Assembly (NCBI GenBank): GCA_018713255.1
Contig: DVFL01000040.1
Span: 161,303 to 225,302 of the forward strand
Direction: 5' to 3'
Source of the DNA: Candidatus Cottocaccamicrobium excrementipullorum
Lineage (GTDB): Bacteria; Bacillota; Clostridia; Lachnospirales; Lachnospiraceae
DNA: 64,000 nt
Of the stretch, positions 41,848 through 50,210 are shown one piece after another (the stretch's first letter is position 1; the number at the start of each line of letters is the position of its first letter). Position numbers and translations under genes: made by a program. The notes under the pieces are model-generated. The model ran no database searches. It was not told where the DNA came from and saw only the letters and a program-made list of their open reading frames with translations.

Positions 41848-44193
41848 ATGGTGAAAAAGAAAATAAAATTATATAAGATGTTTACAAAATGGTGTTTGTC
41901 CTACTTAGTCATTTCACTGGTAGCTCTCACGGTAATTATTTTCTGCAGTGTTCGATATTCCCAGGTTCTGGAAGATGAGCTGGAATATATTAATGCAGTC
42001 CAGCTGGAAACAACGCAGCTCCAGATCGATCAGAAGGTAGAAAGTTTAAGGTCATTTGGAAGCAGAGCTACCCTTAACCGGATGGTAGATGAGCTGCGGC
42101 AGCTGGACTCCTGGGAAGAGGTGTCCAGATATGATTTGTATCAGTTTGTGCGGGATATGCAGGAAGAATCCCTTTCCAATGAAGGTTTTGGGGATTGTTA
42201 CCTTTACTTCCCGCTGTCAGATCTGATGATATCTGGAAACTATTACAATAACAGCAAAGAGTTTTATGATATTGTTTTTCAAGAATATGGAATTCAATAT
42301 GAGGACTGGTATCAGATTATTTGTGACGATTATATTACTCAACAGATCTTCTCCATAAAGAGGAATAACGGGGAATATTTAACTGTGCTGGTCAGACCGT
42401 TGGACAGCAGCAGCCGGAGAACTCCGCCCGCCAATGCCATTATGATTATGGATATGAATGAAATCCTTAAATCCACGGATTGGCTGGAGTTAGACCGGGA
42501 TCAAATTTGTATAGTGGATTTGACGAATCAACGGCTGGTCTGCAATTCTCCACTGGAAGAAGAGGTGGAAGAAGGAATCTTGAGTTATGCGCTGGAGTAT
42601 CGGCAGGAGGACTATAAAAGCGGCGTTGCCATGGGAGATTCGGTGGTTTCTTTTGTGAAATCGCAATACGAAAACTGGGATTATGTGGTGAGCACAAGAG
42701 AACAGCCCTTTGTAGTTCAAATCCAAAATCTTCAGAATCTGATTATTTTATTGATGATCCTGTATCTTTTGGTGAGTGCGGGAGTGATCGGCTATGCTGC
42801 ACTGCGGTACTATCGGCCTATTCGTGATTTGATTTTTGCTCTGCAGCAGGGCGGAGAAACGGATAGGCTGGAATCGGAAAATGATAAAGATGCCTATGAT
42901 TACATCACCAGAGCGGTGAATCGACTGGTGGATAAGAACCGGGAAAATGAGGATGTAATTAATCGGCAGAGAGATGCCATCAATCGTGCAACGGTTCACC
43001 GGCTGTTAATGGAAAAACAGGCTTATTCCCTAATGGATGAAGAAGTGTTAAAGCGATATGGGATTCCTGTAACAGGATGCAGCTGCTGCATTTTGGCTTA
43101 TCGGCTGGATGAACAGACTTCAGTCCCTATGGAAAACCCGGAGGATACCTGCAAGATCTCGAAATTTATTCTGCAGAATGTAACAGAAGAAAATCTGGAA
43201 CAGGAAAAGATGTCCTGGGTATGTTTTCATGAAGGAGAACATCAGCTGGTATTTTTTATCTGGGAGACGGGAGACGGAGAAAGCCTGCAAAAAAGAACAC
43301 TGGCAGTCTGTGAAAAATCCCTGGCATTTGTCCGGCTCCATTTTAAGTTTTCCTTCCAAGCAGCACTAAGCGAGATGCATACAAGTGCGGCGGATATTTC
43401 CCAGGCTTATGAAGAAGCAAAGCGCGTATTTGAATATCAAAAGACAGAAAAAGGCAAAGACATTGTTAGCTATGGGGAGATCAACCTTCTTCCTGGGGAT
43501 ACATTGTTAAGGTATCCCAGAGATGCAGAAAACCGTTTAGTCCATTGGATTCAGAATGGAAATGAACAAGAGGCCTGCAATGAGATTAAAATGCTGTTAA
43601 GAGAAAATCAGACAAATTGTCTGGAGCCGGAGGCAATGCAGTTTTTGGTCAGCAGCATCGCAACCAGCATTATCCGCGCGGCAGAAAAGGTGGCGAAAAA
43701 AGACTCGCTTTTTGCCGCACAAAAGCAGCTTTTAAATACCTGTCATCAAGGCGACGCAGAGAAGATGCAGGTTGAGCTGGAGCAGATGGTTGTTGATGTC
43801 TGCAGAAAAATGGCGGAATATAAGCGGCAGGAAAAGGACAATCAAAAGGTTAGAATCTATCTGGTGGCGAAAACCTACATTGAGGAGAATTATTCTGATC
43901 CGGGATTGAACGTAAACTCCATGGCTGAACATCTTGGAGTACAGCCGACATATCTGTCAAAATTGTTTAAAGAGATGGAGGGAGAAAAACTGTCCCAATA
44001 TCTTTCGAAAGTCCGGCTGAAATATGTAAAAAAACTGCTTCTTGAGAATGAAAAACTAGAAGAAATATCTGTTCGCTGCGGGTTTGGAAGTCAAAGAACT
44101 TTCTTGCGGATATTTAAGCAGTATGAAGGGGTAACCCCTACCCAGTTTAAAGAGCTGGAAGAAGAAAAGAAAAAAGAAGGGACGGAGGGATAG
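41848..44193 (+). CDS. Membrane-bound AraC-type transcriptional regulator
   Basis: A 781-residue regulator. Transmembrane helices at about 14-36 and 297-318 enclose an extracytoplasmic sensor of about 260 residues, resembling Cache-type sensors. A cytoplasmic middle domain follows (YRLDEQTSVP region), and the last about 100 residues carry AraC helix-turn-helix motifs (MAEHLGVQPTYLSKLFK and ISVRCGFGSQRTFLRIFK). There is no receiver or kinase domain, so one protein senses the outside and binds DNA, as in YtdP-like regulators of pectin or xylan loci. It probably controls the surrounding locus, perhaps at the inverted repeat at 34927. Confidence 0.88.
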   Translation: MVKKKIKLYKMFTKWCLSYLVISLVALTVIIFCSVRYSQVLEDELEYINAVQLETTQLQIDQKVESLRSFGSRATLNRMVDELRQLDSWEEVSRYDLYQFVRDMQEESLSNEGFGDCYLYFPLSDLMISGNYYNNSKEFYDIVFQEYGIQYEDWYQIICDDYITQQIFSIKRNNGEYLTVLVRPLDSSSRRTPPANAIMIMDMNEILKSTDWLELDRDQICIVDLTNQRLVCNSPLEEEVEEGILSYALEYRQEDYKSGVAMGDSVVSFVKSQYENWDYVVSTREQPFVVQIQNLQNLIILLMILYLLVSAGVIGYAALRYYRPIRDLIFALQQGGETDRLESENDKDAYDYITRAVNRLVDKNRENEDVINRQRDAINRATVHRLLMEKQAYSLMDEEVLKRYGIPVTGCSCCILAYRLDEQTSVPMENPEDTCKISKFILQNVTEENLEQEKMSWVCFHEGEHQLVFFIWETGDGESLQKRTLAVCEKSLAFVRLHFKFSFQAALSEMHTSAADISQAYEEAKRVFEYQKTEKGKDIVSYGEINLLPGDTLLRYPRDAENRLVHWIQNGNEQEACNEIKMLLRENQTNCLEPEAMQFLVSSIATSIIRAAEKVAKKDSLFAAQKQLLNTCHQGDAEKMQVELEQMVVDVCRKMAEYKRQEKDNQKVRIYLVAKTYIEENYSDPGLNVNSMAEHLGVQPTYLSKLFKEMEGEKLSQYLSKVRLKYVKKLLLENEKLEEISVRCGFGSQRTFLRIFKQYEGVTPTQFKELEEEKKKEGTEG

Positions 44194-44195
44194 AA

Positions 44196-45254
44196 ATGAA
44201 GGAATTGCGGACGGCAGTGATTGGCTGCGGCATGATTTCCAAAAACCATCTAAAGGCCTTAAGGCAGATTGACCAGGTAAATTGTGTGGCGGTCTGTGAC
44301 TTGGAGGAGGAAAAAGCCCAAAAAGCGGCAGCAGAGTATGGAATTCCAAGAATTTATACCGATTATAAGGAAATGCTGAACTGTCCTGATCTTGATGCAG
44401 TTCACGTGTGCACCCCTCACCATCTTCATGGGCAGATGGTAATCGATGCATTAAAGGCCGGAAAGCATGTGCTGTGTGAAAAGCCGATGGCTCTGACCGC
44501 GGAAGATGCACGAAAGATGACCAGGGCATGGCGGGAGAGCGGAAAACAATTAGGAATTTGTTTTCAAAACCGCTATAATGCTACCTCTGTATATATGAAA
44601 GAAATGCTGGAGAGCGGAAAGCTGGGGAAGGTGATTGGCGGGAGAGGCCAGGTAACCTGGGACAGAAAACCTGAGTATTATCAAAATTCTCCCTGGCGGG
44701 GCAGGTGGGCAACGGAAGGAGGAGGCGTTTTGATTAACCAGGCGATTCACACTTTTGATCTTCTCCAATGGCTGACTGTTCCTGTGAAGACCGTAGAAGC
44801 ATCTATTGCAACGAGAAAATTAAAGCAAATAATCGAGGTGGAAGATACGGCGGAAATCTACATGACGGGGGAGAATGAGGAGCGGCTTCTCTTCTATGCT
44901 TCTAATTGTTATGTTAAAAATGCGCCGGTAGAACTGGAGATTATTTGCCAGAACGGAAGAATAAAACTGGTTGGGAATCAGGTTACCGTAGAGGAAGGCG
45001 GAAAAGTCTGGACTATGGACGATTCTTCTGGAACAATTTTAGGAAAAGATTACTGGGGAAGCGGCCATGGAATCTTGATTGACGATTTTTATCGCTGCAT
45101 CCGTACAGGAGAGCAATTCCCTGTGGGGCCTGAAGAGGCCATGGCGGTGGTGGAACTGATGGAGGCCGTATATCGTTCGGCAAGAGAAAGAATTCCTGTA
45201 GAAATTTCCCGAAAAAAGGAAGGTGACGCAAATGAAAAAGAGAAAGACAGATAA
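44196..45254 (+). CDS. Gfo/Idh/MocA family oxidoreductase (third of three)
   Basis: A 352-residue member. The Rossmann motif is AVIGCGMISKNHLKAL, followed by VHVCTPHHLHG, the signature CEKPMALTAED, and GGGVLINQAIHTFDLLQWL in the catalytic region. The ATG follows GGAGGG 2 bp after the regulator stop. Its 3' end overlaps the permease gene by 23 bp. The sequence differs enough from the two other members that it likely handles a different intermediate. Confidence 0.92.
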   Translation: MKELRTAVIGCGMISKNHLKALRQIDQVNCVAVCDLEEEKAQKAAAEYGIPRIYTDYKEMLNCPDLDAVHVCTPHHLHGQMVIDALKAGKHVLCEKPMALTAEDARKMTRAWRESGKQLGICFQNRYNATSVYMKEMLESGKLGKVIGGRGQVTWDRKPEYYQNSPWRGRWATEGGGVLINQAIHTFDLLQWLTVPVKTVEASIATRKLKQIIEVEDTAEIYMTGENEERLLFYASNCYVKNAPVELEIICQNGRIKLVGNQVTVEEGGKVWTMDDSSGTILGKDYWGSGHGILIDDFYRCIRTGEQFPVGPEEAMAVVELMEAVYRSARERIPVEISRKKEGDANEKEKDR

Positions 45255-46194
45255 AGGCGGCGTTTATGTAAATGGCAAAAAGCTCACATTCCGTGAACGG
45301 GTGATCAGGGATTTTCATCATAACTGGATGCTTTATCTGATGCTTCTTCCGATTATTATTTACTATTTAATTTTTAAGTTCGGACCGATGTTTGGGCTGT
45401 CCATTGCATTTATGGATTATAAACCGGCAAAAGGATTTCTGGGAAGTCAGTGGGTAGGACTGAAGCACTTTAAAAACTTCTTCGGAGATTATTACTTCGG
45501 CAGACTTTTACGCAATACCATACGGATCAGCGTATTTACCCTTCTTACTTTTCCGGCCCCTATTATTCTGGCATTGCTCATTAATGAATTGAAAAGCAAG
45601 AGATTTGCCAAATGGACTCAGACCATTACCTATATTCCTCATTTCATTTCTACGGTAGTAATCTGCGGTATTATTGTGAAGCTGACCAGCAGTACAGGAG
45701 GAATTACTTCTATTTTGCATACGCTGTTTGGCATTCCGCAGGAGACATTGCTAAATAAAAGCGCCTATTTTATTCCCATTTATATTATTTCAGAACTTTG
45801 GCAGTCCATTGGCTGGAATTCGATTATCTATCTGTCTGCTCTCGCAGGGATCGACCAGGAGCTTTATGACGCGGCAAGAGTAGATGGAGCAGGAAGGTTT
45901 AAACAGGTTATTTATATTACGATTCCCTGTCTGCTTCCTACGATCATCATTATGTTTATCTTAATGATGGGGAAGGTATTTGACGTCGGATATGAAAAAA
46001 TCATGCTGCTGTATAACCCTGCGATTTACGATGTATCTGATGTAATCAATACATATGTATACCGGAAAGGTTTGATTGACGCACAGTACAGTTACAGTGC
46101 GGCAGTAGGATTATTCAACTGTGTTGTCAGCTTTGCGCTGGTGATGATTACCAACAAAATCAGCAAGAAGGTCAGCGGAAGCGGCTTGTGGTAA
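45232..46194 (+). CDS. ABC transporter permease, LplB type
   Basis: A 320-residue permease with six predicted helices. The N-terminal segment NWMLYLMLLPIIIYYLIFK and the EAA loop ELYDAARVDGAGRFKQVIYI are typical of LplB/YteP permeases. The ATG at 45232 is chosen for GGAAGGTG at 45218-45225; a GTG three codons earlier is part of that site. It pairs with the next gene product and the LplA-type binding protein at 36232. No ATPase gene is in the locus. Confidence 0.93.
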   Translation: MKKRKTDKGGVYVNGKKLTFRERVIRDFHHNWMLYLMLLPIIIYYLIFKFGPMFGLSIAFMDYKPAKGFLGSQWVGLKHFKNFFGDYYFGRLLRNTIRISVFTLLTFPAPIILALLINELKSKRFAKWTQTITYIPHFISTVVICGIIVKLTSSTGGITSILHTLFGIPQETLLNKSAYFIPIYIISELWQSIGWNSIIYLSALAGIDQELYDAARVDGAGRFKQVIYITIPCLLPTIIIMFILMMGKVFDVGYEKIMLLYNPAIYDVSDVINTYVYRKGLIDAQYSYSAAVGLFNCVVSFALVMITNKISKKVSGSGLW

Positions 46195-46208
46195 GGAGGC
46201 AGAGGTTA

Positions 46209-47120
46209 ATGAAACACAAAGAAAATACAGTGGTGATGAAGCGGAAAATGAAAACCAGCCTGGGAAGCAAGCTGTTTGATGTTTTCAATGTTTTGATTAT
46301 GAGCTGCCTGGTTGTGGCCATTGTCATTCCCCTTTTGCATGTGGTCTGTGCGTCTTTCAGCAATCCTGCATCGTATGTGCAGTATGAAGGTCTGATGTGG
46401 CATCCAGTGGATTTCTGTCTAGATGCGTATAAGGCGGTAATGAAAAATAAAAATATCCTGACAGGATATATGAATACAATCTTTATTGTGGTTGTGGGAA
46501 CAACTTTAAGCATTATCTTAACGCTGATTGCAGCTTACTGTCTTTCACGAAAGAACGTAATGTGGAGCGGTGTTTTGATGGTGGGAATTGTATTCAGCAT
46601 GTATTTTAATGGCGGTATGATTCCTTTCTACCTTGTGGTAAAGGGAGTGGGATTAAATAATTCCATCTGGGCTTTGATCATTCCTCCGGCAATCAGCACT
46701 TACAATTTGATTATTATGCGGACCGCCATGGCTTCTGTGCCGGACAGTTTGGAAGAATCGGCGAAACTGGATGGAGCTAGTCACTGGACGATTTTATGGA
46801 AAATTATGGTGCCGTTAATTAAACCTACTATTGCAGTAATCTGCCTTTACTACGCGGTCACCAACTGGAATTCATGGTTTAATGCAATGCTTTTTATTCG
46901 AGACAAGGCGCATTATCCTCTGCAGCTGATTCTTCGGGAAATCCTGCTCCAAAACGATACTTCTGCCATGGCAGCCGGAGCCGGAGCAGATGAATATCTG
47001 ATCAGCGAAACCATTCAGTTTGCTACTATTGTAGTAGCTACCGTTCCCATCCTGGCCATTTATCCCTTTATTCAGAAGTATTTTGTTAAGGGCGTAATGA
47101 TTGGCGCGGTAAAGGGATAA
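46209..47120 (+). CDS. Carbohydrate ABC transporter permease, LplC/YtcP type
   Basis: A 303-residue permease with six predicted helices and an EAA loop in PDSLEESAKLDGASHWTILW. It ends FVKGVMIGAVKG, the usual LplC ending. The start at 46209 follows AAGGAGG at 46192-46198, which overlaps the preceding stop codon. An earlier in-frame start at 46188 is unlikely. It is the second half of the importer. Confidence 0.93.
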   Translation: MKHKENTVVMKRKMKTSLGSKLFDVFNVLIMSCLVVAIVIPLLHVVCASFSNPASYVQYEGLMWHPVDFCLDAYKAVMKNKNILTGYMNTIFIVVVGTTLSIILTLIAAYCLSRKNVMWSGVLMVGIVFSMYFNGGMIPFYLVVKGVGLNNSIWALIIPPAISTYNLIIMRTAMASVPDSLEESAKLDGASHWTILWKIMVPLIKPTIAVICLYYAVTNWNSWFNAMLFIRDKAHYPLQLILREILLQNDTSAMAAGAGADEYLISETIQFATIVVATVPILAIYPFIQKYFVKGVMIGAVKG

Positions 47121-47137
47121 AGAGAGGAGATATGCTT

Positions 47138-48136
47138 ATGAGAGTCAGCTATGATAAAATGGTTCAGGAATTTGTACGGGTATTGAAGAAAAGAGGATTT
47201 ACAGAAGAAAAGGCTAAGCTTTCTGCAAAACTTTATGCAGACGCCAGCCGCGACGGCGTCTATACCCATGGACTGAACCGGTTTACAAAATTTATTGACA
47301 GCATCGATAAAGGATGCGTAAATATTCAGGCCGAACCTGTTTTTCGGGAAAAAATAGGCTTTCTGGAGCGGTATGATGGCCAGAAAGGACCAGGAAATTT
47401 GAATGCCTATGCCTGCATGAAACGGGCTATTGAACTGGCAAAGGAAAATACTTTGGGGTGTGTGGCCCTTTCTAACACAAATCACTGGATGCGTCCTGGA
47501 AATTATGGACTGATGGCAGTGGAGGAAAACTGCATTGGAATTTTGTGGACCAATACAGTCCCCAACATGCCGCCCTGGGGAGGCAGAGAGGCGAGACTGG
47601 GCAATAACCCTATTGTACTGGCGATTCCTCATAAAGGGGCGCCGGTTCTGGTAGATGTGGCCATGTCCATGTTTTCTTATGGAAAATTAGAAAGCTATGC
47701 CAGATCAGGAAAAGAACTGCCTGTAGAAGGCGGATATAATAAAGATCAAAAATTGACCAAAAATGCGGCGGAGATTCTGGAAACGCACCAGAGCATTCCC
47801 ATTGGATATTGGAAGGGATCCGGACTTTCTCTGGCCTTAGATTTAATTGCAGCAACTCTGGCTGGGGGAAGAACTTCCAGAATGGTAGGAGAGCTTCCTG
47901 TGGAAACGGAGCTTTCACAAGTGTTCTTTGCCATTGATTTAGATTCATTCCCGGATAAAGAGAAACTGCTGGACAATATTGACGACACTTTACAGGATAT
48001 GAAGACTTCGGCTCCGGTTTCTCCTGAGCATCCCGTTTATTATCCTGGAGAGAATATGATGAAAACAAGAGAGGAGAATATGAGCCAGGGCGTTCCGGTG
48101 GATGAAACTATCTGGAACCGTGTTCTGGCCATGTAG
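47138..48136 (+). CDS. LDH2/YiaK-family NAD(P)-dependent dehydrogenase
   Basis: A 332-residue member of the malate/L-lactate dehydrogenase-2 family. Motifs include DGVYTHGLNRF with the catalytic His, GCVALSNTNHWMRPGNYG, NTVPNMPPWGG, GNNPIVLAIPH and YWKGSGLSLALDLI. It is closest in pattern to YiaK-type 2,3-diketo-L-gulonate reductases, so a keto-sugar-acid substrate fits the locus. The ATG at 47138 is preferred because AGGAGA (47125-47130) is 7 nt away; the ATG at 47132 is too close to it. Confidence 0.88.
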   Translation: MRVSYDKMVQEFVRVLKKRGFTEEKAKLSAKLYADASRDGVYTHGLNRFTKFIDSIDKGCVNIQAEPVFREKIGFLERYDGQKGPGNLNAYACMKRAIELAKENTLGCVALSNTNHWMRPGNYGLMAVEENCIGILWTNTVPNMPPWGGREARLGNNPIVLAIPHKGAPVLVDVAMSMFSYGKLESYARSGKELPVEGGYNKDQKLTKNAAEILETHQSIPIGYWKGSGLSLALDLIAATLAGGRTSRMVGELPVETELSQVFFAIDLDSFPDKEKLLDNIDDTLQDMKTSAPVSPEHPVYYPGENMMKTREENMSQGVPVDETIWNRVLAM

Positions 48137-48144
48137 GAGATGCG

Positions 48145-48945
48145 ATGATTATACCTGGAATGGTTTCCGCCACCTTTCGTGGTCTTCCGGCAGAGGAAAT
48201 TTTAGATCTTTGCGTCAAAGGAGAGCTGAAAGGAGTAGAATGGTCGGAAAATGCTCATGTCATGCCCGGGGATGAAAAAGGGGCGGATTTACTTCGGCAA
48301 AAAACGGAAAAAGCAGGTCTTGAGGTGGCGGCCTACGGTTCTTATTACCGTCTGGGGCAGCAGGAGGATCCAGAAGCAGTATTTCTTCCCTCTGTTAAAG
48401 CAGCGGCGGCTCTGGGAGCGCCGATCATCCGAATCTGGGGAGGGACAGAACCCTCGGCTCTGGTTAACGAAGAAAAACGGCTTGCCCTGGCAAAGGAAGC
48501 AGGGATTGTCTGCGAGATAGGAAGTCATTATGGCATAAAAGTTGCGCTGGAATGGCATAAAAATACATTGACAGATACAAATGAGTCTGCAATGGACTTT
48601 TTGAAAGAAACAGACAGTGATAATCTTTACTGTTTGTGGCAGCCTACAGTGGCGCTTTCTCAGGAAGAACGGAAGCATGGACTTGACCTTTTAGGCGGAC
48701 GGCTGTTAAATCTTCATATTTATTATTGGAAGGAAGGAATACGAAGGCCTCTTAAGGAAGGTGTACAAGAATGGCTGGGGTATTTGGAGCATGTAGATCT
48801 TAATCAACCGCGGTTCGGTCTGCTGGAGTTTGTAATGAATAATACGAAAGAGCAGTTTTTGGAGGATGCTGCAGTGCTGCATCAAATTTTAGAAACTGCA
48901 TCAAAAATAAGACGGAAGAACACGCTGGAGAATGAAAGGGGATAA
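48145..48945 (+). CDS. TIM-barrel sugar isomerase/epimerase (second of two)
   Basis: A 266-residue xylose-isomerase-like TIM barrel. Candidate metal ligands are the Glu of KVALEWHKNT, the Trp-Gln-Pro strand YCLWQPTVALS (where Asp-His is more usual), LLNLHIYYW, and GLLEFVM. The loss of the usual Asp-x-x-His at the second ligand site suggests altered metal use or a lyase role. It follows the LDH2 gene by 8 bp and sits 7 bp before the iron-sulfur flavoprotein gene. Confidence 0.85.
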   Translation: MIIPGMVSATFRGLPAEEILDLCVKGELKGVEWSENAHVMPGDEKGADLLRQKTEKAGLEVAAYGSYYRLGQQEDPEAVFLPSVKAAAALGAPIIRIWGGTEPSALVNEEKRLALAKEAGIVCEIGSHYGIKVALEWHKNTLTDTNESAMDFLKETDSDNLYCLWQPTVALSQEERKHGLDLLGGRLLNLHIYYWKEGIRRPLKEGVQEWLGYLEHVDLNQPRFGLLEFVMNNTKEQFLEDAAVLHQILETASKIRRKNTLENERG

Positions 48946-48952
48946 GAATAAG

Positions 48953-50203
48953 GTGGCAGATTTATATGTAAAAGAATTTGATATGATTAATCCGTTTGTG
49001 GTTGCTTCCAGTCCGGCAACTCAGGGGGCTGATAATGTGCTGAAAACGGCGGCGATGCGTCCTGGAGCTATTGTTTTGCGGAACTTTGGCCATGGGGCAG
49101 GAGGCGGCAGTTATATCGGACCGGACAGCAAGGCAATGTTTTCCGGACAGATGAGTAGTCACAGCCATGCGGTGGGAAGACAGATTAAAGATAAGATTTC
49201 TACGCTGGAGCAGTATTGTGAAGAAGTGGAAAAAATCAAGAAACAGATGGATCAAGACATAAAGCTTTGGGTATCGGTAGGACACTACAGCGATATCAGC
49301 GCCGGAGGAAACTGGGAAAAAGAATGGGCGACTCAGGCTAGAGAGCTGAAACGGGCGGGAGCAGACGCCATTGAGCTTCATTTTAATACCCCTGGCGTGG
49401 CGGTAGCTAAGGATCGAATCTACGACTATCATCAGCTTCTCCGTCATTGCATTGAATTAATGAAAAAAACTGTACCGGATATGCCTATCATGGCCAAGCT
49501 GGCAATTGAAGCTTGTGATGTGCTGACCTCTATTCGAATTGCTCAGGCGGCAGGGGCAGCAGCCGCAGGTCCCACAGCAAGATGGAAGGGCTTTTATTTT
49601 GATCTGGATTGGAGAACGACCCAGGCTCGTCCGGGGGCTGGTTATGGCGGCACCCAGGCCACTCCCTTAGTTTGTTATGCGGTGGCAGAAGCCAGGACAA
49701 ACGGGCTGACCATTCCGATGTACGGCGGAGGCGGCGTGTTCAGTTATGATCAGGCGGTGAGAATGATCATGGCTGGAAGCCAAGCAGTTCAGTTAGGCGC
49801 CATTGCCTGCGCCGGGGGAGTCGGAGCCTGCAAAAAATTGATTCGTGATTTTGAGCAGTTTATGGATAAAAATGGATATGAGAATATGGAAAGCCTGTGC
49901 GGAGATGCACTGAAGCTGTTTCAGATGGATTCATCCTTTGCTCTGGAGCGGCAGAATCGCCTGGCAGATGCGTATCAGCAGGCACAGGTAAAGGAAAACT
50001 GCATTGGCTGCGGACGTTGTGTGGATGTTTGCTGGCACCGGGGAATTGAGATAAAGGAAAAGGCGGCCATGAAGACGGACCGATGCATTGGCTGCGGCTA
50101 CTGTTTCCAGGTTTGTCCAACCGGCGCCTTGTCTGTGGAGAAGGAGAAAATATTGGCTTCTGTTTTTGAAGAGCACGGCATTAAACGAGGCTCAGGAAGG
50201 TAG
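48953..50203 (+). CDS. PreA-like flavoprotein with two [4Fe-4S] clusters
   Basis: A 416-residue protein. A dihydroorotate-dehydrogenase-like TIM barrel (about 1-330) begins DMINPFVVASSPATQG, then ADAIELHFNTPG, MAKLAIEA and YGGGGVFSYDQAVRMIMAGS for flavin phosphate binding. A C-terminal ferredoxin domain has CIGCGRCVDVC and CIGCGYCFQVCP. The layout is that of PreA, the catalytic subunit of dihydropyrimidine dehydrogenase, but no PreT partner is nearby. The GTG start at 48953 is preferred because AAAGGGG lies 11 nt upstream and the resulting N-terminus fits PreA; an ATG at 48932 has its ribosome site 1 nt away. Its role in a sugar locus is unclear. Confidence 0.82.
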   Translation: MADLYVKEFDMINPFVVASSPATQGADNVLKTAAMRPGAIVLRNFGHGAGGGSYIGPDSKAMFSGQMSSHSHAVGRQIKDKISTLEQYCEEVEKIKKQMDQDIKLWVSVGHYSDISAGGNWEKEWATQARELKRAGADAIELHFNTPGVAVAKDRIYDYHQLLRHCIELMKKTVPDMPIMAKLAIEACDVLTSIRIAQAAGAAAAGPTARWKGFYFDLDWRTTQARPGAGYGGTQATPLVCYAVAEARTNGLTIPMYGGGGVFSYDQAVRMIMAGSQAVQLGAIACAGGVGACKKLIRDFEQFMDKNGYENMESLCGDALKLFQMDSSFALERQNRLADAYQQAQVKENCIGCGRCVDVCWHRGIEIKEKAAMKTDRCIGCGYCFQVCPTGALSVEKEKILASVFEEHGIKRGSGR

Positions 50204-50210
50204 CAGCAGA

